This document shows, one piece after another, positions 11,729 through 23,700 of a stretch of 64,000 bases of DNA. The stretch is from Liolophura sinensis. Its lineage: Eukaryota; Mollusca; Polyplacophora; Chitonida; Chitonidae. Location of the stretch: assembly GCF_032854445.1 (NCBI RefSeq), contig NC_088295.1, positions 80,892,644 to 80,956,643 on the forward strand. Reading direction: 5' to 3'. A program made the translations under genes and the position numbers. The stretch's first letter is position 1, and every line of letters starts with the position of its first letter. A model generated the notes under the pieces. The model made no database searches. It was not told the origin of the DNA and saw only the letters and a program-made list of their open reading frames with translations.

Positions 11729-14700
11729 ATGGCCACCGCGGAGTGGAACCCACTCGGGGAATGCTATTTTAAGTGAGTGTCAGTGCTGTGTTACTGAACA
11801 AAATGGATAAAAATGGTGGTGCAACAAAAGATTATTTTTCCTTTTTTCGCTCATAATGTTTTCCTTGTGGGGACAGCGTATTTTTCAGGTTTCATCTGAT
11901 CCCACACTTATCTGTCAAAAAGAGAAGAGCGAACAACAACAACGACCCACCTACCCTCCCACATTTCTCGGGCCTCGGACGCGTGTCTTTAGCATGTTTT
12001 ACAACATGACGTTTCAGGGAAAATCAGTGTCGTTTACTTTCCAAATGCATTGACTTCAAAATAGTTGGCTCATACTGATTTTTAATTGATGTTAGCTGCT
12101 GAAAACAGGCCTGCAAATTGCTTCTGTAAACGTTATGACAGACGCCTAAAAATGTACTTGTTTTGTGAATTTGTGCGCTTGTCATTTCTGATTCGGCGAG
12201 ACTCACAGCTGGTTAGTTCATTACGCTGACCACTCGTTTGACATCCAGTTATGCTGTTGAAGTTTTAATAAGCGTGTGAAGATGCGGCAGATGTTCCTTT
12301 ATACCGTCAATTCAACACATTTAAGGCTGTATTTTTTCTTGCTCACAATAAAAGTTACGCCACTCCACAACTAGTTACTGTAAACAACCTATAATTGTGA
12401 CACCAATCCGCATGCACAATTTTATCCAAATTTATTCATAAGTTTTTCCTGAGAGACAAACAGATGGACAAATAAAGGAAGCCAATAACATAATGTACTT
12501 GGTGGAAACACATTATGAGTTAGCTTATAAAGAGATATTTATATATAATTTTTTGGGTTGATACATGACAGGCTTTGTGCATAATAAACACTGATCTTTT
12601 TCAGATATTGTCTTGTAGAACTTAATATGTTACTGGTACTTGTTTTTTATTTTTAGAAAATCTGAATTATATTTCATGGAATGGGCTGATCTGGTGGATT
12701 TGAGCAAGTTTATGATAGCAGTTGCCCCTTATGGAGGACCTATAGGTAATGGAACTCACTAAACCTTTGCACTGATAAGACACTTTGCATAATATAATGT
12801 ACACAGTGTTTCTTATATTTCTTATACATGTAATAATAATTGCACAGTTTTTTGGATGTGTTGTTCTGTCTGATGGATGTGCATGTATACTTCATCTTAT
12901 AGTTTGTTCATGTTTCAGCGTTAATCCGTGATGACAGGAAGGTTACTCGTATCCCTGGTACAGCCAAGCCTGAGTTGTTCATCTACACAGCTGTTGGAAA
13001 AGAGATTAGTCATATGAGAGTATGTTACATGCTGCAATACATGTTGATTTAACTCTGGATCAGAGGTGTCTTCATTGTATCGACTGTTGGTTTAAGTTTT
13101 TTAACGCATAGGTTTAGCGCAAATTATGTATTGAGATTTATTTTGGAAAAAAAAAGACCGGATTACATTAACTATGAATGGATTCTTAAAGAGGAAGTCA
13201 ATTTCAATATGCAAAGCAATTCAAACATAATTCAAAATATCCTTTTGAAGGACATAAGAAGATGCTGTATAGAACGCAGCATTCTTTCAAGCTAATTCTA
13301 CCAGAAGGTTATCTTCTAAACAAGCCGCAAAACACCTTAGATCAGTAAAACTCTCAGAATCAGGCAGGATATGCAACTTTGGTAGTTTAGCGTGTAAAAT
13401 TGCCCAAAGTATGTGGCTTGGCCATGATTGATTTATTTGAATGGGACTCTATGCCGAAATATTTTATGTTGGTTGATTTTGAATATTGACTTAGCCAGTG
13501 AGAAAATTACAGTGACCTTGACGTTGTGTACACGTACATGTATGACGTGGGATTCTGGTATGTGGTATGGCAACAGCATACACAAACATCTAGTTGGAAG
13601 CGTACTCCTGATGTTCATTACCATGTCTAATTGTCTTCCTTGACATGTTTACAGTGGAGCAGTGGTAATGTGATAGCACTGGGCTGGTCAGCCAGTGAAG
13701 ACCTGCTGTGCGTACAAGATGATGGAGTGGTCCTTGTCTATGACATATTCTGCAATTTTAAGAGGACATTTGGGATGGGTCAGGTAAAAGAATAAATAAA
13801 GCCGTAGGGAAAACTTGGATGGTGAGACATTGAAGAGATGCTAAGATAGTAACTATCCATGAAATGTACCTTAAAATGCGCTTTAATACATTGCAAGTTG
13901 TCATTCACATATTTGTTTGTCCTGGACACCCTATTTATGATCATATTTTCTCTTCATAGTATGTTTTGTTAAAATTTTATTACTGTTTTTTTTTTTCATA
14001 GTAATTATAAAATAAGGGTTTTCTTTTTCAAAAAAGAAATTTCAGTCCATTTTTTTAAAAATAGGTTACAGCATACCATGGTCAAAGCCAGTCTAGTTTT
14101 AATGAGTTCAAAATGGTTCCAACTTGGGAAAGTATTGTAAGATGCTTGTGATTGTATGATATGATTGTTTTCATTTATTTTTCTTTCTTAGGAGGCTAAA
14201 GATACCAAGGTGTTGGAGTGTAGAATATTCAGTAGTTTCCAGGGTACAGGTGTGGCTGTGTTAACATCATCATTACGTATCTTCATAGTTAATAGTGTGG
14301 ATGACCCACGAATCAGGCGCCTGGCAGAAGTCCCAGGTAAGCACAACAGTCACATGTGCACAATGTGTTGTTTATACTGGTAACCATTTCATTAGTGCTG
14401 TCTTGATATGTATGTTTCTTTAGCTTAAATATTTAGTACAACTTCAGAGCTACAACTTTCTGCCTTCAGAAAAATTTTGGTTTATTGCCTCAAAAGCTTT
14501 AATACTCCGAGTAAAACCCCTATATGCCCATGTTAAGCCTTGCTCATCCTTGGAATGAGGAGAAGAAACTTAATGCTGTAAATAACAGCATAATGTCAGT
14601 GTCATTGCAATTAAACGTCAAACGTACGTGAAATGAGAACAAATGTTAAATGACTGGAACCATTGTCTGTTCCCTAGGACTGCAAAATGCCCCCAGTAGT

Positions 14701-17700
14701 TGGGCCATCCTCAATGTGGATAGGCAATCCCGAGCCCTTGTTGCTAAAGATTCCGAGCTGTTTCTGTTAGACCACGGTGGTCAGTATCAGGCACAGGTGA
14801 GTATTTACCTGTAATCAGAGCTGTTCCTATCAGGCCCTGCTGGTCAGTATCAGGCACAGGTGAGTGGTTACCTGTAATCAGATATGTGCCTATTAGGCCA
14901 TAGTGGTCATTATCGGGCACAGATGAATGGCCATGTGTCACCAGATCTTTTCCTATTAGACTCTAGTGGTCAGTATCAGGCACAGGTGAGTGGTTACCAG
15001 TAATCAGATCTGTTCCTATTAGACCCTGGTGGTCAGTATCAGGCACAGGTGAGTGGTTACCGGTAATCAGGTCTGTAACTTTTAGAGCCTGGTGGCCAGT
15101 ATCAGGCACAGGTGAGTGGTTACCAGTAATCAGAACTGTTCCTATTAGACCCCAGTGGTTAGTATCAGGCACAGGTGAGTGGCTACCTGTAATCAGAACT
15201 GTTCGTATCAGACCCTGGTGGTCAGTATCAGGCACAGGTGTGTGGTCATCTGTCATCAGATCTTTGCCTATTAGACCCTGGTGGTCAGTATCAGGCACAG
15301 GTGAGTGGTTTTCCAGTAATCAGATCTGTAACTTTTAGAGCATGTTGGCCATTATCAGGCACAGGTGAGTGGTTACCAGTAATCAGAACTGTTCCTATTA
15401 GATCCTGGTGGTCACTATCAGGCACAGGTGAGTGGTTACCTGTAATCAGATCTGTTCCTATTAGACCCTGGTGGTCAGTATCAGGCACAGGTGATTGGTC
15501 ACCTGTCATCAGAACTGTTCCTATCCGACCCTGGTGGTCAGTATCAGGCACAGGTGAGCAGTAACCAGTAATCAGAAGTGTTCCTATCAAAGCCTGGTGG
15601 TCAGTATCAGACACAGGTGAGTGGTTGCCAGTAATCAGAACTGTTCTAAACAGACCCTGGTGGTCAGTATCAGGCACAGGTGAGTGGTTACCTGTAATCA
15701 GAACTGCTCGTATCAGACCCTGGTTTTCAGTGTCAGGCACAGGTGAGTGGTTACCTGTAATCAGAACTGTTTGTGTTAAACTATGCTGGTCAGTATTGGG
15801 CTTAAGTGAGTTAATTTCAGTATAAGCCACAAGTGATAAATAGTCAAGGCCTGATTACTATAGAATTCACCATTGAGCTTTATCATTTCAGGAACCCCCA
15901 GGGACCCCTGTAGGTGCATACACTGAGATGGCTGTGTCCTTTAACAACAAGTTTTTGGCTTTGTTCTCTGACACAGGTATGCTGTGGATTGGTTCCTCAG
16001 ATCTACAGGTAAGCTGTTAGCCAAACTGCAGGAAACAGCTACAATGACTGAAACAAGAAGATTCCCCCCCCCCCCCCCTTCCAAAATAACATGCATGTAA
16101 AAACCAAAACTATCTTCCAACATGTGACTTTTAAGGATAACTACAGTCCACGTAACTGACTTGATGATATGTTATTTAATCACTGGGAATTTCTGAATTT
16201 AGGTGTGTTTTTATTTCATGATGGTAGCAGTTGCGGCCAAAAGCTCATAATATACCACTATGTACAAAGTTGTCAAAATAGTTCCATGTGTTTTGGTTTT
16301 AGTCAAACCTCTCTATAGTAGAATATATTCTGCATTTATTCCTTTCCATTTGACATTATTTTAAAAGTTGTACTTGTTTTTTGTATTTACAGAAGGTTTA
16401 CTGCGAATTTAACACAAAGTGCCCTCAGAGACCATTACAGCTAGCCTGGTGAGTTTCTCAATCATTAGTGATAAGTTTGGTTTTCCGTAATGAAAGGTCC
16501 TGGCCACAGATGAATTAGAATGGGAGGTGAACGTTAATTTCACAAGCATCCAGGCTAGGTCGTTGTTGGCTCTATGTTTTATACACATACTGATTTTAGG
16601 GTGATCAGGTGAAGATGTTTAGTGAAAACTAACAGACTCAATGCATCATTACATTTCTTGCATCTTGTGACATTGGAAGTGCTAGCACAGATGTTAAACA
16701 CTAGTTAAATTAACAATCCTTTGAATGCAATAGTATTAGCAATGTTTTAGCTCTAATAGAAAGGGGGCCTCTGTGGCTCAGTCGGTTAGCGCGCTAGCGC
16801 AGCGTAATGACCCAGGAGCCTCTCACCAATGCGGTCGCTATGAGTTCAAGTCCAGCTCATGGGAAGGTCTGCCAGCAACCTGCGGATGGTTGTGGGGTTC
16901 CCCCGGGCTCTGCCCGGTTTCCGCCCACCATAATGCTGGCCGTCATATAAGTGAAATATTCTTGAGTACGGCGTAAAACACAAATCAAATAAATAAATAA
17001 ATAAATAAATAAAATAAACTCTCATAGAGAGACTGGGCAAGGTGTCCTTGACACCATCAGCATTGTAGACACCAAAGCAGATAGCATTGCTATCACCCAA
17101 CACATGTTTCATGGTGCCCCAGTCATTGCTGGAGTAAAACAGTGTCCAAAGTAATGTTAATCCTGAAGTTAGATCAAACTTTACACATTATACTTCACAC
17201 TATATCACAGCTGTGTCTCTATTACCATAGATAGAGACATGTTAAGTGTTTGAGGTACTCTGTTTTATTGACCAGGGCCCACTTGCACGAAGTCCTCTTA
17301 CCGTTGAGAGCACATAACTACCATAGTGGCGCAATGCCTACAGTGCTGGTTGCCATAATAGTTATGTGCCTTTAACGTTAAGAGGACTTTGTGCAAGCGG
17401 GCCCATAACTGCGGATGTACATGATGGTTATGTTGTACAGGTGTGAGACTGGTGCAGTCGTGGCATACTGGGAGGAGCTGATGATTGTGGTGGGACCCGA
17501 CAAAGACTGGATCAAGTAAGTATTAGGCAGTACATATAGAACCATCAATCCCAGTACAATCAAATTGCGATTCCGGGACTGATTATTTATAGGCTACATG
17601 ATGAAATCCAGCTCTCACTGGGTTAGCTGTGGCTTTATACTGAAGGATTTTTCAAGTACATGGTGGAGTGTTCTGGTTTCTCCAACTGTTGGAAAATTTC

Positions 17701-20700
17701 CTCCATGAATTAATCTAACCGCTGCCATGTAAACATAATATTGCTTAAAAACTCCAAATTGAACATAAAGTTTGATTTGACAGTAAACTGTTATAACATT
17801 TCTCGAAGAGATGTTTGGTTGTTTTGTTTTTTTTTTTGATGAAGGTGTAAATTGCCGTCAAAGATGATCCATGGAGATGGGGTTTGAGTGGTCCCTGTTA
17901 ACCAAGGAATACACTTTCCAGCACATACACATATATCACTGTACCTAGAACAGTCAGCGCCTACAGCTTAGGTTTTGTGAAGTTGGTGTTGTAACTCTGA
18001 ACAACATTCTGATTAATAAGCATGCAGTAGAACTTGCCATTTGAAATACTGCATGCACCAGTATTGATGCTTCGTGTGTACGATGTTTGTAGGTATGTAT
18101 ATGATGGGCCTATACACCTGTCACAGGAAGTAGATGGACTGAGGGTGATCGGGAATTACACTCATGAGTTTCTACACAGGATTCCAAGTATGTTGGATAT
18201 ATGTACAGTTTGAAACAGAAACACTTAGGACTACACCATGAAGTACATGTACTCACAGTGCTACAACTCCAGTTGCACCACCTCAAACTTCCACTGCTGT
18301 CAGTCAGTCACCACCCTTGACTGACCTATTACACCCACTATAAACTTCCATCCTTGCCCAAACTCTACCATGTAACACAATGTCATTATTGCCATGCATT
18401 GTCATTTAGAAATCTGTAACTATGATATCATTATGATGAAAGCTTCTTTTTTCTCTGTCATTATTTGGGTGTTTTTTCTTGTCAGATGTTACAGAACAGA
18501 TATTTAAGATTGGATCAATGTCACCAGGTGCTATGTTGTTTGAAGCTGCTAAAGAATTCCAGGTATGCTGTTAAAACCCCCAGATCTGGTAAAGAAAAAG
18601 TAACTGATGAACTTATAAAAGCTGAATTTCTAGATTAACAGAAGTGCTAGATTACATGTAACTGTGGTTGAGAATTTTATTCGCTCTCAGTTAAGTGGAT
18701 GTCTTTAACTGTCTGTCCTTTTTTCGTTATCTCAAGTTGTTTATAACTTTATTTGGTCATTGTTGACCAGCCTATCTTTAACACTCATACAAGTTCCGTT
18801 AAGCTCTTAATTCTGACATATGTTATATGGATGTGAGCTGAGCACTTTTCTCATATTTTCCTGATAATGAACAAAGGGCAGTGTGTATACAGATACACTG
18901 ATTTCTTTTTGTGTTCACGTGCTCAGAAAGGTAGCCAGAAGGCAGATGAGTATGTGAGGATGATCAAGGACCAGCTCAATGTGGCTGTAGAGCAGTGTAT
19001 CCAGGCAGCTGGTCAGGAGATTGAAGTCAGCCAACAGAAACAGCTACTCAGGGTACAGTCTCATCCTGTGGTCACGAGTAGTATAGCCTATGTAATAGAG
19101 GAATTGCTTGTTAACTGATTCATGCATATGTACCAGGATAGAAGACTGAGGCTTATATTTGCCTGGATTTTATTAACCAAACTTTGCTTTTTGAGATCGA
19201 TCACATCAAAGTGAAAATAAAGTTTTGCGGCCTTCCCTAGTTTTGCTGCTTCTTGTAGGTTTATTTTCTTGAAGCATTGTATAATTTGGAGCTCTGAATG
19301 AAAGATTGAAATACTGTTTTACAACCCAGATGTATATATATAGAACTGCATGTACCTGGTTCGCTGTAGACAATAGAGTGGCTGAGATTTCCTACAGTAA
19401 ACTTATCCATCGTACTGTATGTACAAACTTATTTTAATACATGTTAATAATATTTGTGTACAGGCGGCCTCCTTTGGGAAGTGTTTCTTGACGGACTATC
19501 GCCCAGAAGCCTTTGTGAACATGTGTCAAATGTTGCGGGTTTTGAATGCCGTAAGGGACCACACCATAGGGATTGGCATCACCTACAATCAGTATCCTTT
19601 CTTACTGTAATAAATGCATCTGTTTGATCTGCTGATTATCTGCTAAACTGCTGCACTCTACGGTAAAATCCCTTTTTAGTTCTTCTGTACAAATTACGGG
19701 CATAGCTTTTGTCATACCATCACAGTCAGCATCCAATAACAGGGAAAGCAATGTATGTATTGAGCTCAGATTTTTGACACATGCAGAACACAATAACATG
19801 AGGGGGGATCCGTTATTGATGCGCTGTATGGATATTAATTACCATAAAATTCACGACTTTGTGCATTAGAATCAGTATAAGGTAAATGTTAGGGGTTATA
19901 TCTCAAAAAGTACTGCTTGTAGTGACCTGAAGTGTTACAAGGCATCACTGATTCTAAGAATGTATATTAATAAATTGTCAAATTCACATCTTCAGTACTT
20001 CGTGTTATGAGCTGAAGTTTTGCATTCACATATCTCCTACAGAAAACCTCTTTAGTAGCCTTTGCTACCAAATTTAAGTTACTGGATGTGTTGATGACAG
20101 TTAATGACATTTCTGATAGAAAATATCATGCAGTTGTTGTGGTTGTGGCAGTTTTGTACTGCATCTGGGTTCCTCCATGATACATTTTCATCTTTCTCAG
20201 CTATACAGCCCAGTGCTCACAGATATCACATGAACAGTCATTTCTTGATCCCAGGATTGAAATCATTGAAATTTACTTGTATGTTCCACAAAAAGAACTG
20301 GAAAATGAAATTCATAAGATTACGCCTATGTAATTTTTAACCAAGAGAAAATCAAAACACAAGACATTTTTTGAGATCCTTATTTTTGTGATTGTCATCC
20401 ACATTACCAATCACTTTGGATGGAAGTGTTATGTGAATATAAACAAAATGGCAGCTGATATACAGTCAGGTTATCTTCAGTATATCATGTTTTGCTGCAG
20501 GTATCTTCAAAAATGGACAAAAAATGTTGCCTGTTTGCAGGTAATCTATAATCTGGATCATTTAACATCATGATTCGGAAAGCACATCAAATGTCCTGAG
20601 CTTATATTGGTATTTATTTATTGATTTATTTATTTGATTGGTGTCTAATGTCGTACCCAAGAACATTTCACTTATACATCGGCAGCCAGCCTTATGGTGG

Positions 20701-23700
20701 GAGGAAACCGGGCAGAGCCCATGACCACCCGCAGATTGCTGCAAGACCTCCCACATATGGCCAGAGAGGAAGCCAGCATGAGCTGGACTTGAACTCACAG
20801 CGACTGCATTGGAGAGACCTGTTTTACCTGTGTGATCTTTAACCTGTGGCTCAGATTGAAGAACCTGACCGTGACTGTACTCATAGATAGGCTGGTCCTG
20901 AGGAAACTCTTCCCTCATGCTATCAGGATTTGTCAGTTCCTCAAAATACCAGACTCTGAGGGAGCCAGTCGCATCCTGGCTCACTGGGCCTGCTATAAGG
21001 TAAACTGAAATCATGTGTAGTTACATGTAACAACTCTTGTTGTGAATCTACTGGAAATCACTGGCTGATGACTGTACAAGTTGTTATTGTGAAGTGGAAT
21101 TTCTTTACCACTAGTAATGAACGCCAAGTACATTATAGTGCTCTATAAATATATATTTTTTATTTTAAGTACTTACCCTAATTGTCAACCTTTTCGCTTA
21201 TGAAAGTGCAACTTTCAGAGCAATTTATGCACATTTATTATTTGAATTTGGAGACAAAACTACATTTGTTGAATTGGCAATTTTCAGGGCTTCACAAAAA
21301 ATCAGCATACACAGAATAATGCCTTCAGAATATGCTTTAATAAACATCTTGCTAATGTACGAAAAGGTTGAAGGATCACAGTATTCTTTTATTATTTCCA
21401 GCGATGTCATAAACCGTATAAATGCATTGGTAGTGAAACCATGTTACATTTAGCTATGAATGAAGAACTTGTATGAGTAACAATACTTGGTAAGATGTTT
21501 GCATTTGTGTCTCAGGTTCAGCAGGCGTATGAGGATGATGAGTCTATAGCCCAGGCCATTGCCCAGAAATTAGGGGACACTCCCGGGGTGTCCTACTCTG
21601 AGATAGCCAGTAAGGCCATAGAAGTTGGCAAGGCAGAGTTAGCCATCAGGGTAAGTCACTCCTGACAGTTTCGCCAGTCATTCGGATATTCACATTTTAG
21701 GACTGCCCCTAAAATGCTTCATTTGATTATGCTGGAAGAGTGAGATCATTCACATTACAGGAATGTATCAGGAAGGATGTTATGGTGCCAGGGGAACACG
21801 GGTTACTATAATTAAATGTGAATGCAAGTAAAATCTATTTGAAGCAGCAAGAGAGACAAAAATAGTGTATTTCTGCGCTATATCTGCCTTTGTGTTTTTT
21901 TCCCCATATACACTTGTATATTTATAGGGAGAACCCATTGTTTTCACTGCAACATTAAACCTGGCTGTCTTAAGGAAGTCAAATAAATAATCACTTACAA
22001 TTTTTGGAAGATGCTCCATGAAGTGTTCATACATTTCTGTACAACCTGTAGTAAAACATGACTCATGCATGGCATACTGTTATGATCAGTTGTTAGATTT
22101 TGAGCCCAAAGCTGCTGAGCAGGTTCCCCTATTGCTGAAGATGAACAGAGATCAACTGGCTCTAACCAAGGCTATAGAGAGTGGAGACTCTGATTTAGGT
22201 AGGTACACAACACACTGAGCAGGTGCCCTCTTCTGTTGAAGACAGATGCCAGCTGGCTTTCAAAAAGGGAATAGAAATTTAGTTTAGATACAATGTATAA
22301 GATTCACAGACTACAGGCACTTGTATTTCACCTAACGCATTTTTCAGGTGACACATTCTGCTTCACTCTGAGATCATCCACCTTATAAGGCCACCTAAGA
22401 CTTCATGTGATGTTGCTCAATTTCTTATCAGGAGAAATATGAGTTTTGACATCTAAAGCATCACTTAAAGGCCTTTATGTACTTCTGAAAGTGCATTTTT
22501 GGAGGCTAAACTTTAGGTGAAATATAGTAATTGTAGTTATTGCTGTTCAGTGAGATGTCAGATAAGATGACTTTGGCTTGATGAGGAGTTTGAACTTGTT
22601 TTCATAAAATATATCATTGTATGGTGCCTGCATACATTCTGTATGGTATCAGGTACTTCCTTTCCTCAGAAATTACATAGTAAAGCTGTAAATTTGACTT
22701 TGTACAGTGTAGCAGCATTGTAATATGTGGTATGTTTTATCATCACTGTATCATGCAGTCCCCATTAGATTAAATGTAGTCTGTTTATGCTGACCAATCA
22801 AATAAAAAAAACAAAATAAATAAACACAGCTATTCCCTTATCTTTTGCCCAGTATATACAGTCCTGTTGCGTTTGAAAGATAACTTGAGCTCAGGAGAGT
22901 TCTTCTTGGCCATCAGAAGTATGCCTGCTGCTTATGCCCTTTTCCATCAGGTATGTAGGCTAACCACACATATGCCCTTTTCCATCAGGTATGTCGGCTA
23001 ACCACACATATGCCCTTTTCCATCAGGTATGTCGGCTAACCACACATATGCCTTTTTCCATCAGGTATATCGGCTAACCGCACATATGCCTTTTTCCATC
23101 AGGTATGTAGGCTGAGGTAGATTAAACTGAGGTGAAACAGTAAACAAACAGATTTGCTCTGGGTCTAACTGAAGTTTAAACTTTATTACGAAGAACAGAT
23201 TTGGCTGAGTGGCTAAGACACTGCGTATTCAGTCCGCTAGGACTACGCTGCTTGTGTAGCCTTGATGACAAAAAGTGGTTTATGATGCATTTGTGGCTGT
23301 TGTGACATAGCCTAACATTCATACAAGACCACTTGTAAACCACCAATATGGTGGGAAATATGGAAAAAGTTTGTCAATAACTTTATAAGAGGCCAATGAT
23401 ATACCCCAGGCATTCTGATTTTCCACTATCCACATCCACTAAATACATGTAAATAAATATTACAGCCTACTTCACTGGGTAACCACTATTTTATGTGGCG
23501 CTGTACAAGTTTAACATGAGTGTTTTTTGTTTCAGTACTGTCGTCATCAGAACCGTAAGATGTTACAAGATCTCCTCTACCAGGAAGACAATCAGCTGGA
23601 ATTGGCCAACTGTAAAGTGATTGACAGTTATGATGAAGAGGTATTTATCTCACTTCACATCTTATTGTCATTTTGATGTGATGTTGTTTACTCAGTATGT

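Noticed and set aside
14744-15830. Repeat protein frames with [15 protein letters not shown] words
   Set aside because: They are antisense or off-frame readings of the intronic 63-bp array in VPS16.
16764-16860. tRNA gene with A and B boxes
   Set aside because: The tRNA-like sequence is the head of a SINE present in many copies and lacks a foldable mature tRNA.
23205-23290. tRNA-like ttggctgagtggctaagaca
   Set aside because: It resembles an A box only; no B box or cloverleaf follows. It may be a SINE relic but is too weak to list.
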